NCBI GenBank assembly: GCA_001599595.1
Contig: BCHH01000004.1
Span: 2,674,902-2,738,901 of the forward strand
Source: Beverwykella pulmonaria
Taxonomy: Eukaryota; Ascomycota; Dothideomycetes; Pleosporales; Melanommataceae
DNA: 64,000 nucleotides
Direction: 5' to 3'
Shown here in pieces: positions 43,942 to 56,375 of this stretch. Under the pieces are notes generated by a model. The model was not told the DNA's origin. It saw nothing but the letters and a program-made list of their open reading frames with translations, and did no database searches. Made by a program: the position numbers and the translations under genes. Position 1 is the first letter of the stretch, and each line of letters begins with the position of its first letter.

Positions 43942-44938
43942 CAGGACAGACGATTGGATCTCAAGGATATATGCATGAAATGATGATAAAAGGTGGATTT
44001 TAGATTTTGTCTTGCGTTTTCAACTTTTGCATCTTGCGATTTGTATATCTGGCTGCCCACGAAGTCGCGATACCCGATACATTTGGGCTCTTGTGGCAGC
44101 AGGGTTTATTCTCTTTTTTACGTCATGAGTTAGGTACAGCGGCGGAGTTTGGGTTGCGCATTGAGTTACTCAGTCACGTCTTGCATGTTGTGTTGTGTTG
44201 GCGGCATTGGCTTAGATAGGGTAGAGAGATGGGAAGATTGTTTGAAGAAGGGGGTGTTGGGGGATTTCGGATAGGTAGCGTCTGTACAATAAGTCGTAGT
44301 AGAGGAGATAGGTGGAGAAGATAGGGCGAAAAAAACGTTTGCAGGTGGTACTGGGTGCACATCTTAACTATACTTCACGTTGTCATTTCTAAAAGAGTTT
44401 TGTAGGTCGTCTCGTCTGAACTACGCTCAACAATGGGCAACAATGATAACCTGTTTTAAAGAGTTATCTTTAACAACACAGCACTTGCCCATCCTCCTCC
44501 TTGCTAGTTGTGATTTCAAACGACGTGTGCATCAAGCGCATACATGGTTATAAAATCCAATTGCACCTCTCAACGAAAGCCATATTGAAATCGAAAAAGC
44601 ATGTGAGTACTATTTGGACATGGAGGTTTTCTTCGTTCCGCACTTCGCCATCCCTTGAACCCCCAGACAAAACATGGGCTCTTCATCGTGCCGCCCGTTC
44701 CCGCTATCAGGTACCCAGCTCTTGGGCTGGGTACGCCGACTATCCTATCCCCAGTCACAGGCTGCGAATTTCTTGATCCATATGTCCCATTTCCGTTACA
44801 AAGATGAACTGCCCAGGATTCGTGATCGTTCCTGCAACGGCCACGCAAACGCCTTGTCATACTTAAACGCTAGAAACGTAATGGTCGTCCGTGCTTCTTA
44901 CATAGCCCCGCCACAGAGCAGAAGGGCCCACATCTCTT
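43942..44938. other. Convergent interval RhoGAP/HET, no gene
   Basis: 997 bases of AT-rich 3' flank. Only short frames; a 96-codon minus frame (44570-44860) lacks motifs. Confidence 0.4.
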
Positions 44939-45223
44939 TTATCGAATATTAAGTGATGTGGTGAGAATAGTATAAAACTGTGTAAACGTAGCGCCGAAAT
45001 CTTCTCCTAGATCGAGGCGCTGCGGCTTCGTGAAGGGTTCATCTCGCAGAACGGTATGAAGGAAGGCGGAGGCACAGGTGGTGCCAGTGGGATATGGCGG
45101 AGCGGTCTCGTCGAGGATCCATTGCTCCCAGTCCCATGGCGCAGATGAGCTGTGCTCGGGAATTAGGATGGATAAGGCGGGATGGTGTTGTAGAAAATGG
45201 TGGGCGCGGTTAGGAAGCCTTGG
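44939..45223 (-). pseudogene. Out-of-frame C-terminal continuation of the HET gene
   Basis: Just beyond the HET stop, another minus frame stays open for 95 codons to TAA 44939-44941. It reads WDWEQWILDETAPPYPTG, then AFLHTVLRDE and RLDLGEDFGATFTQFY. This wording resembles the C-terminal part of large HET proteins (a W-E..F segment, YPTG, then an AFW-TL-D helix). It cannot be joined to the upstream frame by a strong splice pair, so I read it as the original 3' end displaced by one or more indels. Confidence 0.45.
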
Positions 45224-46658
45224 TCATCGATTTGGTACTGGTCTTAATCGTAGTGGAAGACAGGGGAGTAGGCATTGAGAAGTTGACGGGGTGAGGTTGG
45301 GTTATTCCTGAAGTCGAAGGACGCGGTTTTAATTCAGTGCTCGAAAGCAGTGGCGGAGCTTTGTGCTGCTTTGCCACGTACCACTTTGGCACCCACGGAG
45401 GTCTGGCCTCAAGGTTCTGAGGTTCAAAGGCACAGTGTGTGAGGAACTCCAAGCTATACAATTTTTTGATTTCCGCTGCCGCAAAGTCGGCATTGAGTGC
45501 TTCGACGGGCTTTTTGTAGTCGACAACAATTGTATTTCCGTCACTAGCAATTCCTAGAATGCAGTATATCTTGTCGTCGGACTCTGTCGCGTGGAGATGC
45601 TCACACATGGCGAGGATGTTATAGAGGGTGAGGCTGGGGTGCTGCATCGCCTTTGCTTTGCGTAGTTTCTCGATGACGGCGAAACGAGTATAGTTGGCGG
45701 AGGTAACAGCGATACATACGTCGAGAGGCATATGGAAAGCCACGGCGTCAGTGCGGAACAGGTTCCACAAGGGGATACTGGCGGACAAGAAAGACCACGG
45801 GATTTGTCGGGGTCCGCATTGGATGACGAGGTCCTTCGCAAGCACGGCCTCTTGAACCACCCACGACCGCTCCCACCAGGATCTCCGGAACAGCTGGTCC
45901 AGAGCCATCCACGCCTGCTGGTCGCGAAGCCGGGCGTTCCGCTTCACCTTGCGCAAGATCTCTTTACTATGGGCCTGGAGTTGTTCGACTTCTCGGCAAG
46001 CCCATTTGTCAAAAGGGTACTCTATTCTTCTGAATCCGGCTCCTGACAGACCCTCTTGGGCGGAGATGGCAGCGTCGCCTCCTACCAGAGCGCCTCGGAG
46101 CACATCCATGATATCTTCAACCAGCATGTTCATCTTCTCAACGCCAGGATGGATAGATGCCCACGAAGCGATTAAATCCATGGCCATACTGCTCCCTCCC
46201 TTTTCTTCGCCCAACCAGATGACTACTTTCTTTGCTGTCTCGTACAACCGACCCATCATCTGCACCTGACTGCTACATTCATCAAGGTCATCTTGGTTGA
46301 TGCAAAGCGCGTCGACCCAGATGGGCATGTTGACATAGCCCATGGATCGGAAGCGGCGGAGGAAGGACTCGAGGTTCGTGGTGACATTTCGTAGGGTGCC
46401 GTTGCATAACACTGGTGCGGTGATGTTGACATCACCCCAGGCATAGGACAGGGCGATGAAGCGAGGGCAGTCGTTTAGGGATGCAGTGAAGAGGCGGCAT
46501 GAGACGACATCTCCCTGGTTTGCGGAGGGCTGTATCGTGAGGAAGCGAGCCTGTGCCTGGCTCGCGTGTAGTGGTCTGTATACTTGTCCGGATTTTGCGG
46601 TAGCGTCAGGCACCGGATCGGGGTTCGCTTTGGCTGTGAGTTTCTGCCAGAACCTCAT
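45210..46658 (-). CDS. HET-domain protein, C-terminus probably frameshifted
   Basis: ATG 46658 gives 482 residues; in-frame codons upstream to 46802 lie in a minisatellite and are not used. The HET domain reads CRLFTASLNDCPRFIALSYA, WGDV, then NLESFLRRFRSMGYVNMPIW, VDALCINQDDLDE, QVQMMGRLYETAKKVVIWLG. Next come RRSWWERSWVVQEAVLAKDL, and CEHLHATESDDKIYCILGIA with VDYKKPVEALNADFA: the order of the large HET (het-6/7-like) class. After PPWVPKWYV the frame turns into low-complexity Ser/Thr and stops early, while HET-like sequence resumes in another frame. Likely a fusion-incompatibility protein that has lost its normal end; whether it is still active is unknown. Confidence 0.75.
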   Translation of the reverse strand: MRFWQKLTAKANPDPVPDATAKSGQVYRPLHASQAQARFLTIQPSANQGDVVSCRLFTASLNDCPRFIALSYAWGDVNITAPVLCNGTLRNVTTNLESFLRRFRSMGYVNMPIWVDALCINQDDLDECSSQVQMMGRLYETAKKVVIWLGEEKGGSSMAMDLIASWASIHPGVEKMNMLVEDIMDVLRGALVGGDAAISAQEGLSGAGFRRIEYPFDKWACREVEQLQAHSKEILRKVKRNARLRDQQAWMALDQLFRRSWWERSWVVQEAVLAKDLVIQCGPRQIPWSFLSASIPLWNLFRTDAVAFHMPLDVCIAVTSANYTRFAVIEKLRKAKAMQHPSLTLYNILAMCEHLHATESDDKIYCILGIASDGNTIVVDYKKPVEALNADFAAAEIKKLYSLEFLTHCAFEPQNLEARPPWVPKWYVAKQHKAPPLLSSTELKPRPSTSGITQPHPVNFSMPTPLSSTTIKTSTKSMTKAS

Positions 46659-46710
46659 GATGAACGACAATTGAGAAGTCGGTGGGAACAGCAGAATCAA
46701 CAGGCACATT

Positions 46711-46927
46711 CCCCACGATACATATAAGCTTTCGTTTCCCAGAGACACGTCTACGTTTTCCTTCCCTGGGATCCATTGCAATTTTCGTTCCCTGGGATAC
46801 ATCTAAGTTTTCACTCCTTGAGATACATACAAGTTTCCATGTCCCTGGGATGCATTTAAGTTTTCATCTCCCCTGGGAACCATTTAAGTTTTGGTTCCCT
46901 AGGATGCATTTTAAGTTTTGGTTCCTT
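46711..46927 (-). repeat. ~27-base minisatellite, about eight copies, upstream of HET gene
   Basis: Diverged units of 26-28 bases of the form cctgggatacatctaagttt plus tcactc, running from about 50 to 270 bases upstream of the HET start codon. Units differ by substitutions and single-base indels. A minus-strand frame passes through part of it by periodicity. Confidence 0.8.
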
Positions 46928-48171
46928 TTTCCACACCCCCTTCGGCTGCCCAGGCGCGGCTTCAGCTATTTTCTTGGCTTTGCACCTCCATCATCAGAGG
47001 CATGCCGATTCCTTCCGTTTTTTGGGTAGCCTGGGAAGATCGCCATGCGAGCTGCTAGCTGAAAGGCTATCGAGAAGTGGTGGCTTGGGATCGTTTGAAC
47101 CCGTCTAACGCCTGACAAGAGACTAGAGGTTAGCGTGGACCAAATTAGGCCCATCCTGGAGCGTTTGGAAGACGATCATTCACACAACGCTCTGCATACC
47201 CTACCGTTCATCAGTGAGTCAAATTGTCACATTCGTCTTGGGAACACGCTGGAATGCCCCCTGACTCGAGGCGAGCGCTGATACCATGGACTGGGAATTT
47301 GAGTTGTTCCTCATTGTGCAGCCATCCATCTCTAGGAAACGGCCAAGAGGACGAAGAGACTTCTGCGCCACACTGTTGTATCTGCTGGAGCACCCTGGTC
47401 CAAATAGCGTGGTGTTGTAGCCAGATCGGACTTGGTGAATGCCATGCCGCCGTTGACCGCCAGTTCGCGAAGCATGGCTTCCTTCCTTGATTGTTGCCCG
47501 TCAACCCAATTCTGGGATGGCGCCCGGTGAATGGGCAGAGCTTGATGCTCTACTGTTGCAGTGGGCATGGACAGCTCCACGTCCACAGGAGGATCGTGAG
47601 GTGAGGTGGTCTGGATGGGGCGTGTGGTCTGGCAAGCGGCTAGTAGGTATCAACCGAGAGTTCATACTATTGCTTTCCCACTAAAAGCAATTCTAGGGCG
47701 CGGGCGAGGGCAAGAGGGACAGCGCTGCTCTGCGCGACCGTGCTGTACCTGACAGGCTGGTGTTTGTAATGAGGCGTAGCGTGTCCAGCCGCGCCGCAAG
47801 GGAAACACACTTGGCAAGTGCCATGACGTATGATGCGGCTCGTGCCTGCTCAGGTTCGTGTTCTACCCCTCCAGAGCTCGAACTGCTGTTGCGCCGATCT
47901 CACACGCCGCCCGCTCCAGCCCTCCTCCTCCTCCATCCCCTCGTCCCATCGCCGCATCGTGAAGAAGGGCAGTTGCGGCCTTCGGTTCTGCAGCTCTTAA
48001 CATATCCTTCTCCCCGCTGATCGAAGCCCTGTTTCTGTATCATCCCTCGTCGCTCTATCAACCTTGAGCGCTATTTTACTGCGACTGCGCGGGGTTTTTC
48101 TGCATCCGTCATTGTTTACAAACGCAGTCCACCGAGACAGCTCAGCTTCCCATTGCTCAGTTGCACCGACC
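46928..48171. promoter_or_regulatory. Divergent interval HET/GDB1
   Basis: 1.2 kb with short overlapping frames only. The GDB1-proximal ~250 bases are pyrimidine-rich, as in a promoter/leader. The in-frame GDB1 region before 48172 has no conserved residues. Confidence 0.4.
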
Positions 48172-51100
48172 ATGTCGGCCCACCCAGCACCACAGGCACT
48201 GCAGGCACCACAGGCTGTTTACCTGCTGCCATTGACTGATGCCGGCGCCCCAGACGTCCCCGGGAAGTACATTTACTTGCCGCCGCCCCCAGAGGACCGT
48301 GGATATATCCTTCGCATCCAGATCGAGGGCGCCAGCTCCATATGCCGGCAGGGCAGCCTCTGGGTCAACATCCCAGCAAAGGGCCAAAAGTTCAAGCGCA
48401 GCCAGTACCGGGAATACAAGTGAGCCTCCCCCCACTGCACACCACCCCCTCATTGCTGCAGCTACTAACAGCACATGGCAGACTGAAGCCAGACTTCACT
48501 GGCTTCACCGAGATTGATATTCCTATCTACGAGGCAAACGCCTACTCCTTCTACACGACGTTCTCGCCGCTGCCAGAGTGGTCCTTCACCGATGTCGCCC
48601 CGACCAAGCCCACCCATACCGACACCTATTACATCGACGTCTGCCCGAGACTCACCATCAAGGGCCAGCAGATGCCCATCGAGTCCATCGCCCTCTTCTC
48701 CATTTTATCCAAGTTCATGGGCAGCTCCAAGGACTGGGACAACCACCTGCGGGGCGTTAGCGAGCGGAACTACAACATGGTCCACTTCACCCCGCTGATG
48801 ATCCGAGGTGAATCCAACTCGCCATACAGCATCTACGACCAGCTTCAGTTCGACAAGGTTCCTTTCCCGAACGGCGAAGCGGACGTTGCTCGCCTGGTCA
48901 AGAAGATGCACGACGAGTTCGACCTGCTGGCCATGACTGACGTTGTCTGGAACCACACGGCACACAACAGCAAATGGCTCCACGAGCACCCCGAGGCAGG
49001 CTACAGCGTCGACACGGCACCCTGGTTAAGGCCAGCCCTGGAGCTCGACACGGCACTCCTCAAGTATGGCAAAGAGCTTCGTTCGCTCGGAAAGCCAACC
49101 AAGGTCAACAACACGGGCGATCTCCTGGTCATAATGGAAGGCGTAAAGACACGTGTGCTCGGCGGATGCAAGCTGTGGGAATACTATGTCGTCGATGTGG
49201 AACGTGACACAGATGCCATCGTAAGCGCTTGGACTGCAGGACAGGCCCGATTTCCGGATGATGCCTTTAGCGAGGCTGGCGTCCGAGGTCTCGACGCAGT
49301 CAAGCAGTGGCCGCTGAAGAGGAAAGCTGACTGGTTAGTCGACCACGCCCTCCGCGGCGGTGACCGATTGGGCGAACGATTCCGTCGTCGGATAGACGCT
49401 CCTGTTGGCGCTGCCCTTCTATGCGCCTTGTTTGGTCGATACGAGAGTCGGACTCACGACAACCCAAATCTGCAAGAGGCTCGGGATACTCTCAGCCGGA
49501 TATGTGACGAGGTCAACCTCCAGTTCTATAGAGAGTACGATGAGGATGCAGCAGAGATCATGGAACAGCTGTTCAACCGAATCAAATACGTTCGACTAGA
49601 CGATAACGGCCCCAAGCTGGGTGAAATTACAGAGACAAGCCCACTCATCGAGACGTACTTCACCCGGCTGCCCCTTAACGACGTCACCAAGAAGCACAAC
49701 CCAGAAGCTCTCGCATTGGCCAACAACGGTTGGGTTTGGGCTGCCGATGCCATGAGGGATAACGCCGGGTGGAAATCTCGTGCCTACTTGAGGAGGGAGG
49801 TCATCGTGTGGGGCGATTGCGTGAAGCTTCGCTACGGAGATGGCCCTGAGTCCAATCCATTTCTCTGGGAGCACATGGCCAAGTACACGCGGCTGATGGC
49901 CAAGTACTTCCACGGTTTCCGCATCGACAACTGTCATTCCACTCCAATCCACCTCGCTGAATACATGCTTGACCAGGCTCGAAGCGTCAATCCCAACTTG
50001 TTTGTCGTTGCTGAGCTGTTTTCGGGGTCTGAAGATATGGATTATACCTTCGTCATGCGTCTTGGTATCTCTTGTCTTATTCGAGAATGTATGCAAGCAT
50101 GGAGCACACAAGAACTTAGCAGACTAGTTCATCGCCACGGCGGTCCAGCGATTGGCAGTTTCGAAACGGATGAGGTCTTGAACGCCGATCACACGGATAA
50201 TGGCAAACACGAGGTTATTCACGTCATCAAGCGCAGTCCCGTGCACGCTTTGTTCATGGATTGTACCCACGACAACGAGACACCGGCCCAGAAACGCGAC
50301 GCTCGAGACACTCTGCCTAGTGCTGCCCTCGTCGCCATGTGCTCCTGTGCTACTGGAAGCGTTATGGGATTCGACGAAATCTATCCAGAACTCATCGAGC
50401 TTGTCCACGAAACGAGGTTGTACTCTTCGGTCAACTCGTCTGGCGGGCCCTTGAAGGCCCAAGCCGGCCATGGTGGTATTGGCGGAATTAGGAAGATTCT
50501 GAACCAGGTTCACGTCGAGATGGGCAAGAATGAATACGGGGAGACGTATATTCATCACGACCACGAGTACATCACAGTCCACCGGGTTAACCCCCACACA
50601 AGGAAAGGGTACTTCCTGATCGCGCACACAGCTTTTCCTGGCTATGGCAAAGGGAACGGAAAATTACCTCCGACCAAGCTTCCTGGATCGAAGGCGCGTC
50701 AAATCGGAGCCTGGACACTTGAAGTTGATAACACACCCGAAACCAGAGCGAAGATCATTGGCGACAAAACTACTCTGCGAGGCCTTCCTAGTCAGACAAA
50801 AGATTTACCCGGCGTTGTTATTGAGTCGCTAGGCGATTCGACCACAATCCACCTCCCAGACGAGTTTCCTCCAGGTAGCATTGCGCTCTTTGAGACCTCC
50901 GTGCCCAGCGTAGAGGACAACCAGGATCTTGACAAATACATCACAACTGGCGCCCGAGACGCATTCAAGGAACTTAATCTTGCGGATCTCAATTTTGTCT
51001 TATACAAGTGTGACGCGGAGGAGCGAGATGCATCCGAGCAGAAGGACGGAACGTACAACATTCCTGGCCATGGAACGTTGGTGTATGCGGGATTGCAAGG

Positions 51101-52892
51101 CTGGTGGAGTGAGCTGCGAAAGATTGTCGACGAAAACAACCTGGGTCATCCGTTGTGCAATCATCTTCGAGAAGGACAGTGGGCTCTCGACTATTGCGTC
51201 GGTCGTCTGGAGCGGATATCGAAGAAGACGAAATATCATCGAATCCAGGGCCCTGCGAAATGGCTCAAGTCGAGGTTCGACGCCATTCGCAAAATCCCCA
51301 GTTACCTCCTTCCACGAACTTTTGCTATGGTTATACAAACTGCCTACAATGCTGCCGTTGACCGGGTCGTGGAGTTGATGGGAGAGAACGTACGCACCGG
51401 CCAACCATTCCTCCGCAGACTCGCCCTTGTCAGCGTCCAGGTTACGGGCTACATGAACAGCGCTTCGCTTTGGCCTGACAAGGGCGTTCCAAGCATGGCT
51501 GCTGGTCTCCCTCACTTCGCTTTCGACTGGGCTCGCTGCTGGGGTCGCGATATCTGCATTTCCGCCCGTGGTCTTTACATGGGAACTAGCCGCTTCGCTG
51601 ATGCTAAAGAACATATCCTAGCATTTGCGAGTGTCTTGAAGCACGGCATGATTCCCAACTTGCTAGGAAACGGCGAAACCCCCCGATACAACTCCCGCGA
51701 CTCCATTTGGTGGTTCCTTCAGAACGTTCAGGACTATACCAAGATTTGCCCCGACGGACTGGATCTTCTCCAGGAGAAAGTCAGGCGGCGTTTCTTACCA
51801 TACGATGACACATGGTTTCCTTACAATGACAAGCGAGCATACTCCAAATCGTCGACGATTGAAGACGTGATCCAGGAGGCGCTACAGCGGCACGCTTCGG
51901 GTATAGACTTCCGCGAATACAATGCAGGGCCCGCTATTGACAGCCAGATGAAGTCGGAAGGTTTCAACATCAAGATCTGGACCGACTGGAAAACTGGCCT
52001 GATCTTCGGCGGGAACCAGTATAACTGCGGTACCTGGATGGACAAGATGGGCGAGTCCGAGAGAGCCGGCAGCAAGGGAGTCCCCGGAACACCTCGTGAT
52101 GGGGCTCCTGTTGAAATAATTGGCATGCTGTACAGCTGCCTTCGGTGGATATCTCAGCTGCACAAAGACGGTAATTACAAGTACGAAGGGGTTACCCTCG
52201 ATGACAGCAAAGAAGTCATGTCGTTCCAAGCTTGGGCAGACAAAATTAAGGCCAACTTCGAGCAAGCCTTCTACGTCCCACGAACACGAGAGGAGGATGC
52301 TAACTACGATGTCAACCCGAAGATCATCAACCGCCGCGGCATCTACAAGGATCTTTACCGCTCTGGTAAGGAGTACGAAGACTATCAATTGCGACCGAAT
52401 TTCCCTGTCGCCATGACGGTAGCGCCTGACCTATTCGACCCCGACCACGCTCTTTATGCGCTACAAATGGCAGACAGGATTCTTCTCGGACCGCAGGGCA
52501 TGAAGACGCTCGATCCATCCGATCTCAATTACCGCCCATACTACATCAACAGTGAGGATTCGACCGATTTCGCTACAGCCAAGGGCCGTAACTATCACCA
52601 GGGGCCAGAGTGGGTGTGGCCGACGGGCTTCTTCCTCCGAGCATTTTGCAAGTTTGATCTGCTGCGGCGCAAAACCGCCGAGGAGAGGGTGGAGACGTAT
52701 CAACAGCTGACCCGGCGCATGGCTGGGTGTATGAAGGCCATCCAAGAGAGCCCTTGGGCAGGCTTGACGGAGCTCACACAAAAAGACGGGGCTTTCTGTG
52801 GAGACTCGTGCCCGACGCAGGCGTGGTCAGCTAGCTGCCTCATTGACCTGTTCCAGGACGTGAGCGAGTACGAGCAGCAGGCGTCCGCTTAG
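48172..52892 (+). CDS. GDB1: Glycogen debranching enzyme (4-alpha-glucanotransferase / amylo-1,6-glucosidase)
   Basis: Two exons 48172-48419 and 48482-52892; the 62-base intron has GTGAGC, GCTACTAAC and GGCAG; 1552 residues, as usual for eukaryotic GDE. The N-terminal beta domain is followed by the GH13-like transferase with ERNYNMVHFTPLMIRG, TDVVWNHTA, HGFRIDNCHSTPIHLAEYML (nucleophile Asp about 562), FVVAELFSGSE (acid/base Glu about 592) and DCTHDNETP. The C-terminal glucosidase (GH133) includes GLPHFAFDWARCWGRD (about 1090), LLGNGETPRYNSRDSIWWFL, GTWMDKMGESERAGSKG and the end GDSCPTQAWSASCLIDLFQD. It trims glycogen branch points in the cytosol with phosphorylase. Both active sites look complete. 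Confidence 0.97.
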
Positions 52893-53391
52893 TGTTGTTT
52901 ACTTGAGCTGGAGTTGGCGGAAAAGTTTTGGGCATGTGGTATGCGGTAATGTGCGTTGGACTGGCCTGATTTCTAGTTGTGTACGAGACGCGGTATCACC
53001 GCTGGTAGATACGTATCCATAGGTCAAATACACGTTTCCCTCATCTGACTCCGTGCATGCCATTGCCGGTATGATAGTTGAGGTGGAACATTTTGGTCCC
53101 AAAAAGCAACTCGGGCGCACGAGTTCAGAAGCATAAGTTCGGATCTACGCCGCCCTATTGTATATCCCTTGTGGGGGTTTTACGCAGGTGGCATTTAGGT
53201 TCGATTTCCAGCCGACAAAACAGAGCAAAGCACGGGCCACGAGTGTGTGGTGACTTCGCGGCGTTCGCGTGTCTGCTAGCGGGAACCACAACATCGTCAT
53301 CGTTCGCCTAGACCCTTCGTCTCAACAGCCCCTCTATCACCATTTGAACACGACCTCGGCCTTCAAGCACCACTGAACACGCACTCTCATC
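52893..53391. promoter_or_regulatory. GDB1 3' flank and helicase promoter
   Basis: 499 bases, no gene recognised. A short CCAAC/CACG-rich leader precedes the helicase start. Confidence 0.4.
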
Positions 53392-56375
53392 ATGGTGTCG
53401 CGCAAACGTCGCATCTCAGGCACCGATTTCTCTTCGTCTCAGCCCTTCACAAACCCCTCCTCCTCACAAGGCTATGTCGCGTCGCAGCGGTCATCACAGG
53501 GACTACCGCCCGCGTCGAAGCAAGCCCGCACTAGCTCTTATCACAACAGCATCGCGGGCTCCTCGCAAGCAGATCCTGTCGTGATCAATGACGACGAAGA
53601 TGTCGAGGATGGGAGTCAAGAGGTTGATGATGGAAGCGGGCATAATGAGCAGGAGTACAGTTGGGGATTGTATGGGATCCTGCAGGCGAAGATCGTCGGG
53701 TGCCGGTACTACAGCGGAATGGCGACGGTGGGAGAGATCGTTATTGCGAGGAGGGAGCCGCACAATCAATACGACTCGAACGCGATTCAGGTTTTGAACG
53801 TGAGAGAAGAGCAGATTGGGCATATTCCAAGAGGACCCGCGAGCAAGCTGGCCAAGTATATGGACAATCGCAGTCTTCTCCTCGAAACGAAGATCACGGG
53901 CCCGAAGGGCTACTTCGAGTGTCCGATCGAGATCAGACTCTATGGCACGAATGAGCCAGTCGAGCGCGACAACCTTCTCTCACAGCTGCGAGCGGATAAG
54001 CTGCCCGTTGGGCATGCTGCGGACAGAAAGAGGAAAGAAGCGCAAGCGGAAAAGGAGCGGAAAAAACTTTCTGCCGAAGCTGCTAAAATGGCGAAGAAGA
54101 AGGGCGGAGCTGTTGTTGCTCTGGGTGAAGGACAGCAGTGGGAGAACCCGCTGGGCGAATTTGTGGGCGGGTCTTCTCAGGGCACTGGCCTTGGGCCTAG
54201 CATGACAGACATCATCAGCGCTAGCGAACGCTTCCATCCGAGAAATGCTGAGCAGGTCGTTGAGCAGTTTGGCATCAAGGAGACAGACTTGGTCAGTATT
54301 TTCGTGCTGCTCTGCTTTTCCCAATTCATTAACTTGGGTAGGAAAAAATGCCGAAAGCCCCTCAACCCGAAGCGCTGGCTACCGAGCTACATGACTTCCA
54401 ACTCCAGGGCCTCCAATGGATGCTTGATAAGGAGAGTCCTCAACTTCCCGCTGCGGGATCCAAGGATGTCGTTCAACTTTGGCAGCGCCATCATTCAATT
54501 CGTAACGCCTTCACGAATTTGGCAACCAACTTCTCCATCACCAATCCTATATTAGCTAGTGGAGGCATACTGGCCGACGACATGGGGCTTGGTAAGACGA
54601 TCCAGGTCATCTCTTTGATCATGGCAGACAGGGCCCTCGGCCGGAGAGAGAACGACGCTTGCGATGCAACCTTGATCTTGGCTCCTGTTAGCGTGATGAG
54701 TAACTGGAGCACGCAGATGAAGAAGCATCTCAAGGAAGAGTATTCTCTGCGTGTTATGTTCTACCACGACACCCGGAAGCAACCCATCACGCCCAAATCT
54801 ATTGGGGACTACGATGTCGTCATCTCTACCTACGACAGCGTGTCTTCCGAATGGCACTCCCAAAAGTCAACCGCACTTCCCAGGAAGTCGGGAGTGTTTT
54901 CCGTCAAGTGGCGCCGCATCATTCTGGATGAGGGCCACAACATTCGCAACCCCAAAGCGAAGAGGACCGTTGCCGTCACGAACCTCCTGGCTCAATCTCG
55001 ATGGGCGCTTACGGGAACCCCTATCATCAACAATCTCAAAGATTTGTACTCACTCGTTCGCTTCCTGCGCCTCTCTGGCGGTCTCGATAATCTGGATATC
55101 TTCCATGGTACTATTATTCGACCCGTCACACAGGGCGACGTTAGAGGCAACCAGGCATTGCAGTTGCTCATGGGCGGCATATGTCTTCGCCGCAAGAAAG
55201 AAATGTCCTTCATCGATCTTCGACTCCCCGAACTTTCGGAGTTTGTGCATAAGATCAGCCTCCTTCCACATGAGCAGGAGAAGTACGACGCATTAGAAGC
55301 CCAAGCGAAGGGCACTCTGGATGTCTACCGTCAGAAGCTCAAGGGCAGCAAACACGCTGCGGACACGTACCGCCATCTCCTTGAAGTCCTCTTACGCATG
55401 CGCCAGCTATGCAACCACTGGAAGCTTGTTGGCGAAGAACGCCTTGATTCCATCATGAAGCAGCTCGAGGCCGAAGGCATCGTTGACCTGACCGACGAGA
55501 ATAAGCACGCGTTGCAGCAAATGCTACAGCTCTCCATCGACTCACAGGAAGACTGTCCCATATGTATGGACACGCTCAACGATCCACTCATCACTATATG
55601 CGCGCACGTATTCTGCGGCCTCTGCACAGAGCGCTTCATTGGTGACTCGCACAAATGCCCCATGTGTCGCGCCGAACTCGAAAGCGTCTCTGCCAGCACC
55701 GTCCCGCCCGCAAAAGAAGTGGGTGCCCCTCCTCCACTTACGCAAGAACAGCTCCTCGATGCAGAGTCACTCGAGAGCGAGCGCTCATCCAAAGTAACCT
55801 CGCTGCTCTCCATCCTCAAAGCCTCCGCCAAAGACCCCACGAATAAAACCATCATATTCTCGCAATGGACGTCCTTCCTCGACATCCTGCAACCGCATCT
55901 CGCGGCTAACAACATAACATACACACGCATCGACGGCTCTATGAGCGCTACCCAGCGTGACACCGCCCTCGAAGCGCTCGACTCTGATCCAAACACCACC
56001 GTGCTCCTTGCCTCGCTCGCCGTGTGCAGCGTCGGCTTAAACCTCGTAGCCGCGAATCAGGTCATCATGGCGGACAGCTGGTGTAAGTTCCCCAATACTC
56101 CTCGGGAAAGCTTCAAACTAATCCAAGCAGGGGCTCCTGCCATCGAAGACCAGGCTGTGGATCGCGTGCACAGACTCGGACAGAAGAGAGAGACCAAAGT
56201 TTTCAGGCTTGTGGTTGAGGGCAGCGTGGAGGAGAGGGTGCTGGGCATCCAAGAGGATAAGAGGAAGTTGATGAGTCTGGCGTTTGCGGAGAAGGAAACG
56301 GCGAGTAAGAAGAGGAGGAAGGCAGGGGCTGGGTTGGCGGATCTGGAAAGGCTGCTTGGTGGGGCGAGGGCGTAG
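53392..56375 (+). CDS. HIRAN-SNF2-RING helicase/ubiquitin ligase (Rad5/HLTF type)
   Basis: Three exons 53392-54291, 54342-56082, 56131-56375, 961 residues. Order: disordered Ser/Gln-rich start with acidic INDDEDVEDGSQE, HIRAN domain (about 87-186; SWGLYGILQAKIVGCRYYSG, EPHNQYDSNAIQVLN), Lys-rich linker, SNF2 ATPase with ADDMGLGKT (about 382) and DEGH (about 496), a C3HC4 RING inserted in the ATPase (CPICMDTLNDPLITICAHVF, then CPMC; about 704-745) and helicase C with SLAVCSVGLNLVAA and DQAVDRVHRLGQ. The second intron (56083-56130) is 48 bases, in frame and stop-free; removing it restores ADSWWAPAIEDQ. Rad5/HLTF polyubiquitinate PCNA and reverse stalled forks. It is shorter than yeast Rad5. Confidence 0.9.

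Noticed and set aside
46659..46802. N-terminal extension of the HET protein
   Set aside because: Consists of minisatellite translation; the conserved protein begins at ATG 46658.
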